From: Cryptomeria japonica
Taxonomy: Eukaryota > Streptophyta > Pinopsida > Cupressales > Cupressaceae
Assembly: GCF_030272615.1 (NCBI RefSeq)
Contig: NC_081410.1
Span: forward strand, 221,081,415 to 221,145,414
Length of the DNA stretch: 64,000 bases
Reading direction: 5' to 3'
A program made the position numbers and the translations under genes. The stretch's first letter is position 1, and every line of letters starts with the position of its first letter. Below the pieces are notes generated by a model. The model was not told the origin of the DNA. It saw only the letters and a list, made by a program, of their open reading frames with translations, and made no database searches. Of the stretch, positions 11,818 through 23,636 are shown piece after piece.

Positions 11818-14012
11818 TCATCGTTGGGTTCCATGCCATTTCCACCCCTCAGACTCTGAGTTGGAGGATGCCAGCTCTTCACTCACTGCCTGGTTCCTCA
11901 AGTCAATGACGTGCTTCCTCCCATCACTCTCAATCGAGAGTGTGTTGTGCTTCCAATTATGATTTGCCTTGGCAGTAATCAACCATCGCCTCCTGAGGAG
12001 TGCGTCGTACGCCTTCTTTTGTAATGGAATGACTACAAAGTCCAAGAAAAATTGTTGTGTCCCAACCATTACCTTTTGTGCCATCAATGTTCCCAATGGC
12101 TGGACGCTGTGTTGGTCAGCACCTACCAAATGGAAGGTGGGCAGCCAGAGCGTCGACTTCCCCAAATATTTCCAAGTGTCTTCTGGCAGTGCGTTTACTC
12201 CCGAGACTCCATCGACAATGGCGTTTGTCAACTTCTTCCCCATTATTTCCATCTCGACGACCACCGACTTCCTCCCGATGCTCACCGTCAGCAACATTGG
12301 ATCACTAGACTCATTCCCTTCGGGTGATGGTTTTCCCGTCAGTTCCTCCTCGTGTGGCTTACATTGTTTCTGGATGACTGTGTCGTCACTGATTGTGTTG
12401 GCAATTGCCATTCTCAGTTGCGGCATAGTTTGAAGAAGGTCTACCACCTTGATGGGTACGGTTGTTTGTAGCACTTGGTGGACTATGTTCTTCTTTGACT
12501 CCCGCAATGACATACTTGCAATTCCATTGGAAGTTACTCGTTCCTTCGCCAACACTTGTTCTACTTCGGGTCGTTCCTTTTCTGTACTAGAGTTTGAATA
12601 CATCGCCTTCTTTGTCTGTTCTCTCGTGATTGCCAAAACTGCGTCCTCTTGTTCCTCCACGTCCAACATATTAATACCCTTTTGCTTCGGGCAGTTGGTG
12701 TCTTCATGGTCACCTGGTCCACACCATTTGCACAATAATTGTACGTTGTCTTTCTTGTTATGGCAGTCTCTTGCAAAGTGTCCCCATTCACTACATTGTC
12801 GACACTGTATGATAGGATGTCCTCTGGAGTGGTACTGTATTTGGTTTCGCCCTCGTTGATTTCCATAACCACTGGGCGATACATTTTGTGATTTCGATGG
12901 GTTGGACTCTCCCTGTGTGAAGAGTACTTGTGCACTTCTCATCTTCAAATTGTACGAGCACTCCTTGATTGAATGCCCCAACACTTGGCAAATTTCACAA
13001 AACATATTTCTAGGACAATTACCTTTCGTGTGCCCCTCCCTTTTGCATTCAGTACACCATAGTTCATTACCTTCTTTGCTGGTTCCTTTCTCAGCCTTCA
13101 ATTCTTTCATCATTGTCAACATATCCCGCGAAGGGCTCGTACGGTTTTGGATTCTTCGTCATTACTACCTTCGGCGCTCTCATCATCGTCAGCCTTCCTC
13201 TTCTCTCGGGAGGAGGTTTTGTTTTCACTCTCGATGTCCATGGCCCGATTGTAAGCATCGGCGTACGAGGACAAAGGCACTGCTTTCATGTTCTTGTGCA
13301 GTGAGGGCATCAATCCCTCCGTGAACCACCTCTTCTTCAACCCGTCGGCTGGCTGGTTCTCCATCTTGTTCAACAGTTCTTTGAGCCTACGGTTGTAAGC
13401 ATGTACACTCTCATTTTTCCCTTGCTTAGTATTATAGATTTCGGCCACGATCTCATTATCATCCCTTAGGAGTTTGAATTCCTCTTGGAACGCCCTCTTC
13501 AGATCACTCCATCTCGTCTTGTGCTGGGCGTTGAAGTCTGTGTACCAGTCAATGGCGATCCCCCGAAGGGTGGCGGGAAATGCCTTCAGCCACTAGTCCT
13601 TGTCATATTGGCCATTTGCCTCCCAAATGGTTATGCATGTTTTGCAATGTTGTACGGGGTCCTTTGATCCGTCTTCTGTGAACTTCGGTAGTTTCTGCAT
13701 CTCCTGGGTGTTCAACATTGTTTTCACTCGGAAGGTGCGTGTGTATTCGCCTTGTGTGCCGAACCTGGGTGGACTATTTCGACCGCTACATTCTGGTGCT
13801 TTCCCTACACTCTCGGCCACGCAGGCGTCCTCTACACGTCCACCTTCAGCGTCCCCAACACTTCGAGTACTTCCAATGTCCCACCACTCCGAGCACTTAT
13901 AGGCTTCGACTCGTCTCTGTGCTCCCTCTGGCCGAGGGTCGGCGGATCATCTAACCGCTTGGTCTTGAACACCCTGTGGCCTCTTCTCTCCTTTAATGGG
14001 ATCTACGGACAT
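11818..14012 (-). pseudogene. gag-pro: LARD-1 gag-protease polyprotein, decayed
   Basis: I place the start at the ATG at 14012 (MSVDPIKGEKRP), just inside the primer site. In the same frame come the gag domain (AFPATLRGIAIDWY at about 13580, then EIVAEIYNTKQGKNESVHAY), four CCHC zinc knuckles (CTECKREGHTKGNC, CEICQVLGHSIKEC, CRQCSEWGHFARDC, CKWCGPGDHEDTNC) and a retropepsin-like domain (AIVDGVSGVNALPEDTW, then DFVVIPLQKKAYDALL). The frame is broken by TGA at 13949-13947, TAG at 13595-13593 and a one-base frameshift near 13120. Gag would package element RNA and the protease would cleave the polyprotein. No polymerase follows, so any mobility would need helper functions from another element. 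Confidence 0.88.
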
Positions 14013-14045
14013 GAATCACTCAAGGCTGACCCGACTTCTTTTAGG

Positions 14046-14060
14046 GCAACGGCGCCAAAA
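14046..14060 (-). promoter_or_regulatory. LARD-1 primer-binding site, tRNA-Asp type
   Basis: The minus strand reads TGGCGCCGTTGCCC just inside the 5' LTR. This is complementary to the plant tRNA-Asp 3' end (GGCAACGGCGCCA), from general knowledge of that tRNA. Confidence 0.88.
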
Positions 14061-14062
14061 TG

Positions 14063-14407
14063 TTAACCGCTACAACTGGTAAATTAAATACAAGAAATAA
14101 TAATGTACATGACAATGCATACCAGACACAGCAGTAAAATATATCTTTATTCGCACATGAAATTATTACAAAGAAGAAGACCAGAGATGGTCGGCCAAGG
14201 ATTACAACAGATCCGACAATACCGTCCTACTTCCTTGGCGATACACAACATATTTAAAGGCTTCGATGGTTGTCGAGAGGTACACAACCGTTAGCCAACC
14301 GACACATAACTACCCGAGAGTGACAACCCACTTAATACAATTAATTAATACACTGTCAGGTAACCAAAATTATCAAACATAACAATATTCGTTTTATGCC
14401 AATTACA
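14063..14407 (-). repeat. LARD-1 5' LTR
   Basis: About 345 bp, the partner of the LTR at 9816-10162 and about 94% identical. It ends GGTTAACA on the minus strand where the partner ends GGTAAACA. Confidence 0.92.
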
Positions 14408-16957
14408 ATGTCATTAATGGATTCTTTGGGAAGAGAAGAGGGAAGATCAAAGAATGGATCTTCCTCTTTGAGTGGATGCTTTAGGCTCCACAGAAATTCA
14501 CATAAGGCCTATTTTTCTCTTCAGCCTCTTATTCTTCTCCTTCATCCTTTTCATTTGCTCTTTCAATGCTAAGGATGATTCATCAAAATCTTCCACCACC
14601 TGTGTCGTGGAAGCACGGCCTAGGTTGACTTCTTTGATCTCATATTCATCGGGTGTGATTTCACTTCTATCCTTGTCTACTTTGGCACATCTAAGTGCAA
14701 TGTCTTGAATCTCGACTCGTCTCATGTCATCTTAGAAAACTTCCTAATTGCCTTCTTCTTTGTTGGCTTGTCTATTCTAGTCAGAAGTTCTTCCAATTCT
14801 TGTGCAGGATCCATTTCTTGCTCTAGTTCCTTTCTCATCCTTTCTTTCAACCAATCTGGAGCGGCTGCTGGTTGATCCTATACTTCCATCTGCCCCTGTT
14901 CTTGGGAAACTTCCTCTAAGTCTCCTAGAATTGTTTCAATGAAACAATCTTGACTCTGCTGTTCTGGATTAGGAGGAATTTCTTGCCTTTTATTCTCCTG
15001 CTGAATAGGTTGATGGGAAGCATTGATGCTGAGAATATATTGTGCTTGTGCATTGTCAAGAATATTTTCTGGTGGCCGACTCCTTGCAACTTCTTGCATG
15101 AACATCTCAACTTCATGCACACTAGAGGTTTTGGTTGGTGATTGTGCTTCCTCTACCCTTGGCCTTTTTTGCTACGGCTCCTTTGGCTGGATTTCTTTTC
15201 TCTTCTTTGTTTCTGACTTCATTTTTCTCTTTCCTTTGTTTCGTTCCTTCCTGTGGAATTTCCCCTTCTCCAACTCGGGCCCTTGATGATCATTCTATTG
15301 CTTCACTATGGGAGTCCAGGTCTCCCATCAACCGGTAATTCAGGCAAGCATTACTTGCCTTTAACTTCGTGATGTGTTGTTCAACCCAGTGCCTAGTGAA
15401 TTTTAGGACTCGCCTACTAAAACATTTAGATCATCAACTTCTGGCTCTAACCAATCTGGAGCCTGAATAGGCCTATCCTTCAGGTTTTCATACTCTGATT
15501 GGACCACATTTTCATCTTCTCTAACCTGATCCGGCACCTGAATTACTTCACAAAATCTTATCATGTTAATGGACAATCTGGAGAACATTCTCTTCTTGAC
15601 CTCAAAGTCATCCCTGACATTGGTCTAGTAATCCTCCAATTGAATTTTGTGTTTGTGCTTCACCCCGATAACCTTCTTGATCTTGTTGTATGGGTCAAAG
15701 AATGACCTTGTTGTATGGAATGTCAGGTGATAGAATAATAGTTCCTCTTCTGACTTTTTGGCCGCTGCCAACATCGGACACATTTCTATGTAATCTCCTA
15801 CGACAATTGGAAATTCAATTGATAGCTTCTTCTTCTTTTGGATTTTATTGTAGGCGGTCAGTTGCCTTGTCACCTCCAGCAGCACCATCTTGTTTGTTCG
15901 ATACCTTGGCAACTTATATGGCTGGTCCAAGAACCCTTGGACCCGGACGCAAGTAAACTTTGGAAATTGGATAAACCAGGCTCCGTACTTTATAAGCTTT
16001 CTAGCCTCTTGCGACAACCTTGTATGGAATCCACCTTGTAATAATTTGATTAAATGCATGGTGAAGGTGTCGCTTACCAACTTGAAAGAAGTAGTGTTGT
16101 CTAAGTGTGCAACTGCAGATGGCACTCGTGAACCTTCCATTGGCCTGGTCCACATCCCATAGGTCCCTTTCCTGGCAAGCCATTGAATTTGCCCATTCTT
16201 TCTAGCGAGTAGATGCCATATGAACTCATATAAAAAGATTGGGACTGCTTCAAATTCTTCAGCTGCGCATGCAAGTTGTGACTGATCAACCTTGCCCAAT
16301 CTACAATTCAATCACCTTCCATAACTTCGTTGATGAAGAAAAACATCCAAGGTTCAAAAAAGAAAGCCTATTGACATCCCATGACCCTACTCAACATCAG
16401 TACAAGATTGGCATATTCCTGCGTTAAGTCCATGTTGGTGATTTGTTTTGGCATCTTGGAAATGTGTGGCTTTGCTTTCTGCATCCATACTTTATTAATT
16501 AATCCAGCACATCTTTCAATGGCAGCATCATATATCAACGTAGCTCTCTCTTTGGTCCTATAGGTCATGGACTGGTATTCTGGAATTTCAAATGTTTCTC
16601 CAATTGCCTGAGTTGTCAAGTTGGCTAGGATTTTGCCATCCGGTGCCAAAATTACTCTTCTCTTAGCATTATAGTGTTTCGTGCACTCCATAATCAGCTC
16701 CAGGCACTGGATGGTTGGAGGGAAGTCAGCAATTGCAACAATCTTGCTCTTGACAATCTTGGTGGCAATGGCTAATATAGCACGTTTGGCTGTTCCAAAT
16801 ACTCTATTTCGTAATTCTCCTAGCTGGAATGTTCTAAGTTGGTGTCACCAACTTCCTTCCACTTTGAAATAATCTTTGATTCTAGAAGGAATCCTTTTAG
16901 TTCATTCTTGATCTGTGCCTGCCAGGAATTGTTCGCCGCTTTGTTGGATTTTGCCAT
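14408..16957 (-). pseudogene. N-terminal part of decayed ORF inside the giant LTR
   Basis: The likely start is the ATG at 16957 (MAKSNKAANNSWQAQIKNEL), two bases after a predicted acceptor TTTTGTTTTGTAG. Legible segments in order are RRVFGTAK-like sequence, CTKHYNAKRRVILAPDG and LTTQAIGETFEIPEYQSM (16691-16368), DWARLISHNLHAQL (about 16290), GQIQWLARKGTYGMWTRP and YIEMCPMLAAAKKSEEE (16311-15625), and Gln- and Lys-rich tails (15120-14878, 14725-14498). Frameshifts near 16825 and 16235 and several stops make it a pseudogene. With the 9815-9090 part it would encode roughly 1090 residues. The DWA block resembles one in LARD-3. It may belong to plant transposon-associated ORFs of unknown function (inference). 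Confidence 0.65.
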
Positions 16958-16959
16958 TC

Positions 16960-17785
16960 CTACAAAACAAAATAAATAACACAAAAATCATCATAAGGAA
17001 TTTAAATAAATCGATGGAGAAGGAATTCCAGCCTATAGATTCCAAACTTGGAATAAAATAAAACCTCCAAGAACAAGAACTTCTAGAAAAATTAATAAAT
17101 TATGCTTTTGACTCTCTACTTTGCTCGAACTTTGAATTTCTCCAATAACTGTTGTGAGAAATGAATTCCAATACATCGTTTAAATGGAAATCTCCCAAAA
17201 AGCTGCCAAGTTCACGAATGGTTAAAATTGGCAGTTGCATTTAAAATCCGTCATGTTTCCCTTGACAACCTGCCATGCAAACGGACCCCGCCATCAACGT
17301 TGAGTTCAAAAATGGAAATTTCCAAAAATCCTTGAGTTGTGTGTCATAAATTCGGAATATTCTTTTTGCTTGTTGCCAACTCAATATTTGTGAAAATCTT
17401 TCCATTTTGGATTCATAAAGATATTTTGAAAGATATTCCTTCCTTTGAAAGAATTTTGACAATTTTATCCACTTCTATAGGAATCCTGATTGTTTGGATT
17501 TTTGAGAGAGGATACTTGTAGAGAGAACTTATATCCAAAAGGAATTTTCTCGTGTTCTTGTACTTATCTTGTTCTAAAAGAGATTTTCGATCAATCCGTC
17601 ACTTTTCCAATTTTTGAGGAATTCTTTCCATTTTGAGGTTGGGAATTTAGAGGAGAGAAAATTCTCTCTTAGTTTTTCCTTCGTCTTGAAATTTCATCCT
17701 GGGCGTAATTTTCTCCTTGGGATGAAATTTATTTGAATTTTGAATTTCTAGCCAACTCCGCGTTCCATTTTATTATCGTACATAC
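16960..17785 (-). other. Predicted 826-bp intron of the giant LTR
   Basis: On the minus strand a donor TTTAAG|GTATGTACG lies at 17786/17785 and a pyrimidine-rich acceptor TTTTGTTTTGTAG|GA at 16960/16959, immediately before the ORF start. The solo LTR at 23637 has the same pair (TTTAAG|GTGAG and TTTGTTTTGCAG). An open frame at 17462-17241 inside it shows no domain and is probably chance. Confidence 0.5.
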
Positions 17786-17927
17786 CTTAAATGAAGGAGA
17801 TGGGCTTTTTGAAATTTGGAATTTTCCTCCCTAACACCTCCTCGATGCTCTTTACCTTCCCTGGAGGTATTTCTTCACGAGGGAAGGAATTTTCACTTTG
17901 GAGGACAATTCCTCCATAACACCATTC

Positions 17928-19036
17928 TGTTGTGCCTTCTGCACACACACCCGTCTTGGACAGGGGACCCCCGTGCTTGAAGTCTTCGTATGAGAGAAAG
18001 CCCGAGGCAAAATCGAATCCTTTCACTGCCTCCAAATTCTTCCCAAGTTCGCCATTTCACCCCATAGGCCGAAAACTCAAAAGAGGAGTAAAATCGCACA
18101 AATGAGCCAATAAGGCTGAAATTAAAAACAACTTGCAAAATCGGCTCATAAGGCCGAAATGTAAAGAGAATCTCAAAGCTCACAAAGTCCTCCCAAAGGC
18201 CGAAACTAAACAAAACCTCTAAATCATGCAAAGTCACCGTTCAGGCCGAAAATGATAAAAAGGGGGTAAAACTCCCAAAATCAGCTTTTAAGCCAAAAAT
18301 AACAAAGGCTCTCACAAATCGGCTTAAAATGCCGAAAAAGGAACAAAGTTTAAAAAACTCGCAAATCGTCCAAAAATGCCGAACAGGTGAAGAAGAACCC
18401 AAGTTTGCAAAATGATCTTTTAAGCCAAAAACACTAAGCTCCCAAATTGCGCAGAAGGGTCTTCGTTTTAGCCAAAAATTGCGAAACCCTATGCTTCGTG
18501 TGAATCATCCAAGGAGCCCAAAGTAAGAAATGGAGGGTGTGCTAAACAAAAATCGCACATTATTCCCCAAAACCCCGAGTTTTTCAGAGCAATGAAGACG
18601 CGAGGGAGTAAAGACTTCGCCGATTTTGTTTAAAGTATGAAGTTTGCATTTAGTCCAAAAGGGGCATTATGACTTGGAATTGAAATTCGCCCAAAAAGGA
18701 GCAAATAGCCCGAAGTTTTCACAAAAGTTAAGTGAAAGCGATGCAAAAAGGAGCAAAATTGCCCAAAACATACCAAAAGGCCGAATTTTGTCTAAGGGAT
18801 GTTATAAACCAAAATCTCTCATTTTAGGTGAATGGCCTGAAGTTTACAATCTAAGGAGGGCAAAACGTTTAAACCTCATATTTTAAATCAAATGACCCAA
18901 TTTTCTTATTTCAAAGTGGGGGTGACTAAACTTTGAAAACAAATCGCACAAAGAGGCTGGATTAGTGAAAATTGAAAGGGTCTTTTAAATTAAAATCTCT
19001 CAAAACATCAAATGAATCCGAATTATTAAGTGATAC
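17928..19036 (+). repeat. LARD-2 5' LTR, first part
   Basis: It matches 32359-33477 closely and breaks at GATAC, where the Copia element inserted. It contains the GCCGA hairpin array. Confidence 0.9.
18095..18480 (+). repeat. GCCGA hairpin array in LARD-2 5' LTR
   Basis: About nine degenerate units of roughly 45 bp each carry a small inverted repeat such as TCGGCTCATAAGGCCGA or TCGGCTTAAAATGCCGA. Some units have lost one arm. Spacer sequence is A-rich. The 3' LTR repeats the array at about 32525-32925. Confidence 0.75.
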
Positions 19037-19289
19037 TATTAGAATATTTAATTCTTTGTTAGTCACCTATTTTTAGTTCCTTGGTTAATGATCATTTACT
19101 TTTTTTTATGTAATTAGCTTTTAAGCTTAATTTAACTTTCACGCTTAATTTAGCGTTTAGCTCTTTAGTTTTTTACTTTAACGTTATGTTCTAATTATAG
19201 AACATCGTCTTCTAACCTCTATATATACGTGTGTATATCATTCAATGTAATTATCCGATTATTGAATCATTCATTCAATTTATTTTTCA
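19037..19289 (+). repeat. Copia 5' LTR
   Basis: 253 bp, from TATTAGAATATTTAATTC to TTATTTTTCA, with a TATA-like CTCTATATATACG near 19217. The unusual TA start is shared with the 3' LTR. Confidence 0.93.
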
Positions 19290-19305
19290 TGGTATTAAAG
19301 CATGG
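19290..19305 (+). promoter_or_regulatory. Copia primer-binding site, initiator-Met type
   Basis: TGGTATTAAAGCATGG begins directly after the LTR. It is a decayed form of TGGTATCAGAGC, the usual Copia site complementary to initiator tRNA-Met. Confidence 0.85.
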
Positions 19306-20005
19306 AAATTAAAAATTTCGAAAGATTTTGTTATTAAAATTTTTCAAAGTTTTTATTGAAGAGATTTTTTAAAACTGTTTTTTTATTTTTTTAAAAAAAG
19401 AGTAGGTTCTTTTTCTCTTCTTGGGCAGATTTTTTTTTTGCAGGTTGAAAATTTTCTTGGGTCTGCAATTTTCGACTAGGGTTTTGACCCTTCAGTTTAA
19501 GTTGAAATTTTATTCTGGTTGTAGATTCTTTGTGGGTTTTTCGAGACCTCAATTGGGTTGTCGTCATATTTTTCTGGGTGCATCATTTTTCGTGCTTCAA
19601 TTTTTGAGCCGTCGGATCTGCATTCTGTTTTTAGATTCTTGGTGGGTTTTTCGAGAGCTTTTCTGGGTTGGTCTCATATTTTTCTTGGTGCCTCATTTTC
19701 CATGCCTCGAATTTTATGCCAATGAACTTGCCTTGGAATTTAAAAACAATTTGCAATGTCTGCTAATTCTGTGGAAGTTGGGAATTTTCCTGTCTTCTGG
19801 CCACCATTAATGCTGTTTTAAGTTTGCAGAAAATTTTAATTTCTGGGTTTCTTCCAACTTGAAATTCGCACCTTGGAATTCGTGCCAAAATTCTCTTATA
19901 GGGTTTTAGTTTTTCAGCAGCTGCTTCTATTCTGATTTTTTTTAAATCAAATTCTTCTGTCTCTTGCTTTCATTCAGTTGACCTCGATCAATCTTGATTT
20001 CCGTG
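19306..20005 (+). other. Copia untranslated leader
   Basis: T-rich leader with no convincing ORF. A 129-codon open frame (19421-19810) is low in complexity and shows no domain. Confidence 0.7.
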
Positions 20006-20914
20006 ATGGCATCATTAACCAACATCATGTTGGAACACAGTCAGAAGTTCAACGGCCGCAACTACAACACCCGGAAACAATGTATGCTTACCATCTTTGA
20101 GTATCGTTGCCTTGATCAGCTTGTTTATGGCAAGGAATCTCGTCCTACAACAGCAGGTGATGATCAAGACAAGCATGATGTGAAGAATCGAGAGGCTGTC
20201 ATGCTTATCAAACTCTATGTCACAGATGATCAACTCCTACAGGTGCCTTAAGGTAAAACAGTAAAAGAGATCTGGGATCTTTTGAAGGATCTTCATGAAA
20301 CGTCTGACAAGAGCCGAGCTTTCTTTCTGAAGAATATGTTGTTTTCTATCATGATGGATGAGAAGTCATCTATTCAGGCACATCTTACGAAGATCAAGGA
20401 CATCCGTGATCAGCTGGAAGCTATAGGCCGAACCATGGTGGAAGAGGATATGGTAGTGATCACGCTGAAAAGCCTTCCCAGATCCTACGAGCATTTCATT
20501 GATATGCTCAATATCTCCTCTACTAGTGTTGATTTGAAGTTTCTTGATCTCTGCAATAAGCTGCTACAACAGGATCGATGGAAGTAGCAGTTTGAAGGCA
20601 GTGCTAGTTCATCCACTGAACAGGCTTTCACAGCCTCAGCTTTGCATAAGTACAAGGGTAAAGCTCCGTCCTTCTAGCAGAAAGGTCAAGGTCAACCTCA
20701 ACAGTCTTCCAAAAAGAAGAGCTTACAGTGTTCCTATTGTCATATATATGGCCATATGGTGAAAGATTGCCAGAAATTGATAGCATCCTTGCAATCCAAA
20801 TAGGGAGGGTCCAAGTAGAAAGCCAATTCTACCACGCATCCTGATCAGAAGGAATCTGCCTTCTATGCGTTCATGGCCCAAACCTCCTCTGATGATGTTC
20901 AATCATCAGCCTAG
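20006..20914 (+). pseudogene. gag: Copia gag, decayed
   Basis: I choose the ATG at 20006 (MASLTNIMLEHSQKFNG), the usual Copia gag opening. One frame runs through the gag domain (KEIWDLLKDLHETSDKSRAF, then IRDQLEAIGRTMVEEDMV) and a CCHC knuckle at 20729-20770 (CSYCHIYGHMVKDC). Stops lie at 20249 (TAA) and at 20585, 20675, 20801, 20816 and 20912 (all TAG). All are in one frame with no frameshift. The protein would form the particle shell and bind element RNA. Confidence 0.9.
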
Positions 20915-22444
20915 TACATTGACTTTGGACCCTCTCGGCATTTCACACATCGTCGAGATTGGTTTACAAAGTACATGCCTTTCACTGATTCAGTGATCTT
21001 TGGTGGAGGTGCAGAGTATACTGTTGTCGGCAAGGGCAACGTTCAAATTTCATCTGGTGGGAGGGATTTAATATTCCTCAATGTATACTTTGTACTTGGT
21101 ATGAAGCTCAATCTACTGTCAGTCAGTCAGATTATGCAACATTCACTACAACTGGATGTCGTCTTCGAGTTGCACAAGTGCAACATTGTTGACAGGGAGA
21201 CTCGCACTACAGTTGCAGTTGGTATTGAGGATCATGGTCTTTATAGACTTGTTGATTCTACTGGTTCTCAGGAGCTCGCCATGGCAGCTAGGAGTACTTC
21301 CATCAGCACTCTTTGGCATCAACGATATGGGCATCTCAATTTCCACTATCTCTCCCAGTTTGTTCGAGAGGATCTAGTCGTAGGATTACTTGAGATTCAA
21401 ACTCAAAATCATGGAGTTTGCGGAGCATGTCAAGCTGTAAAGCAGCATAGGACTCCGTTTTCAGATGGAGACGCTTGGAGAGCATCCTACAAGGTCTTGC
21501 AACTCATTCATGCGGACATCTGTGGTCCCATGAACAGTCCATCAGTCACTGGATGCAGGTATTTTCTATTATTTGTTGATGATTTCAGCAAACGCATGTG
21601 GGTTTATTTTCTTAAGCAGAAATCAGAGGTGTTCACAATGTTTCAGACGTTTAAGGCCTTAGTGGAAAAAGAGTTAAGCTATCAGATAGCCACTCTTCGG
21701 TCCGACAATGGAGGGGAATTTTGTTCTATAGAGTTCACCAACTTTTGTGCATGACATGGCATTAAGCATCAGCTTACCACACCTTACACCTCACAGCAGA
21801 ACGGTGTTGTTGAGCACAGGAACCGTATAGTCACTGAGATGGCTCGATCTATGTTGGAGCATAGAAATGTTCCAAAACACTTTTGGGCGGAAGCGGTCTT
21901 CACTGTAGTCTACCTTCTAAACCGGTCTCCTACAAAGGTCGTTAAGAAGATGACTCTAGAGGAAGCTTGGTCTGGCAGGAAGCCCAAAATTAGTCATTTG
22001 AAAGTTTTTGGCTCTATAGCTTATGTTTGGATTCCAAATGTCAAGCGCACCAAATTGGATCCAAAGAGTCAGAAATTGATGTTCACCGGCTACAGTGACA
22101 ACCATAAGACATATCAGCTAATTGATATAGACACTAATCACCTCATATTCAGTCAAGATGTAGTATTTGATGAAGAAAGGGGGCCTTTTCAGCCTTCCTC
22201 TCCTGATTTGAGCACTGAGGATCACCCTCCAAAGGCTGCAAGTATGGGTGTTCGTCTTTCCTTAGCTCCACCTGACGGGAGGGATTTAGTTGACTCTAAA
22301 TTTGTGGGGTCTCCCAGGCATGACATTGCATCCTCTGACTTTACTCAGGATCTTCTAGATCAACATCCAGAGGAGCTTGCTCCAGATATTCCAGGTAATC
22401 TTCATCCTGCAGCAGATGTTGGTACTTCTACTCTCCGGCCATAG
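20915..22444 (+). pseudogene. pol: Copia protease and integrase, decayed
   Basis: The frame continues from gag. The protease active site reads YIDFGPSRHFT where DSGAS is expected, so it is probably inactive. A pre-integrase zinc region follows (HQRYGHLNF near 21318, then CGACQAVKQHR). The integrase core has its three acidic positions legible: HADICGPM (about 21510), RSDNGGEF (about 21700) and the glutamate of QQNGVVEHRN (about 21798). A TGA at 21752 falls where an arginine is expected (CARHGIK). The frame ends at TAG 22442. Confidence 0.92.
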
Positions 22445-22515
22445 TGGTGGGCCAAGACCTTTGGTGATCTTCATGATGATGAGCTTAGTGAGGGTAGATC
22501 AGTTAGAGTAAGAGC

Positions 22516-23342
22516 ATGCAACACACAGTTAATTTTGCTCTTATGGCCAACATTCACAGTATTTATGAGCCTCAAACATATACAGAGGCTAAAGGTGTAC
22601 CTGAATGCGTAAAGGCTATGACAGCTGAGCAACATAGTCTTCTGAAAAACAACACTTGGGTATTGTCCAATCTTCGTCTAGGGAAGAAGTCCATTGGCTG
22701 CAAATGGGTGTTTAAAGTCAAGTATAAAGCTGATGGAAGCCTTGATAAGTACAAGGCTCGATTGGTGGCAAAAGGGTTTTCACAGAAGGAGGGAATCGAC
22801 TATGAAGAGACATTTTCTCGCACAACCAAGATGAGTACCATTAGGCTTGTCCTCACTCTCTCGGCTCAATTTGGATGGAAAGTCCATCAAATGGATGTCA
22901 AGAGTGCCTTTCTCAATGATGATTTGCAGGAAGAAGTCTACATGACGCATCCTCCAGCTTTCAAGGTTGCTGGTAAGGAACACCAAGTATGTAGACTATT
23001 CAAAGCACTCTATGGCCTCAAACAAGCTCCTCGTGCATGGTACATCAAAATTGATAAGTACTTGATTGATCAGGGCTTTTAGAGGAGTCCTTCAGATCCC
23101 AATTTGTATGTCAAACATACTAGTGATGATATTCTATTTCTAGTAGTCTATGTTGATGATCTCATCATTATTGGCAATGCAGCACATCTGGTCATCAGGT
23201 CAAATAGAATTTGTGTCAGCATTTTGATATGACAGATTTGGGACTTCTCCATTATTGTCTCGGTGTAGAGGTTTGGCAGACTGATAGCCACATATTCATT
23301 TCTCAGTCAAAGTATGCCAAGAGCCTACTGGATAAGTTTTGA
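22516..23342 (+). pseudogene. pol: Copia reverse transcriptase, decayed
   Basis: A one-base shift separates it from integrase. Conserved blocks are CKWVFKVKYKADGSLDKYKA, ARLVAKGFSQKEGIDYEETF, QMDVKSAFLND, LYGLKQAPRAW and the catalytic VYVDDL at about 23146. TAG at 23080 replaces glutamine in the common GFQRSPSDPNLY block, and TGA at 23340 replaces arginine before MQDCK. A further frameshift lies near 23205. Confidence 0.93.
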
Positions 23343-23636
23343 ATGCAAGATTGTAAACTTGCATCTACACCTATGGAGATAGGGCTCAAATTATTAGCCA
23401 AATCAGATTCACCTATAGTGGATGAGTCTTCATTCAGGCAACTAGTGGGCAGCCTCATCTATCTCACCGCCACTAGACCTGACATCAGTTATGCTGTGAG
23501 CTATATCTCTCGCTTCATGTCAGCCCCAAGAGTTGAACATTGGGTTGCAGCGAAGCGTGTGCTTAGATATGTGAAGGGCACTCCTTATTTGGGCATTCTG
23601 TACAACAGAAGCAAAGATCCTAGGCTGGTTGGTTTC
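23343..23636 (+). pseudogene. pol: Copia polymerase C-terminal region, before the solo-LTR insertion
   Basis: The frame encodes RQLVGSLIYLTATRPDISYA and ending VKGTPYLG..RLVGF, the standard run-up to RNase H. It is interrupted after GGTTTC, and the last five bases GTTTC (23632-23636) are duplicated at 27698-27702. Codons resume exactly on the far side. Confidence 0.95.

Larger units (their letters stand above)
9816..14407 (-). mobile_element. LARD-1: non-autonomous Ty3-type element (gag-protease only)
   Basis: Two LTRs (9816-10162 and 14063-14407) in the same orientation bound a 3.9 kb interior, read on the minus strand. The interior has a primer site next to the right LTR, a gag-protease frame, two minisatellites and a polypurine tract next to the left LTR. 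I count 22 differences over 347 aligned LTR bases, about 94% identity. Reverse transcriptase, RNase H and integrase are absent. The target duplication has decayed: on the minus strand GACAT before and AAGAT after. The host reading frame nonetheless rejoins across the insertion, so the boundaries are well supported. Confidence 0.92.

Noticed and set aside
17241-17462. 73-codon minus-strand frame (MSKFFQRKEYL)
   Set aside because: It lies inside the predicted intron of the giant LTR, has no domain and no partner.
19421-19810. 129-codon frame in the Copia leader
   Set aside because: T-rich, Phe- and Leu-rich by composition. Copia leaders normally do not encode protein and the gag ATG lies downstream.
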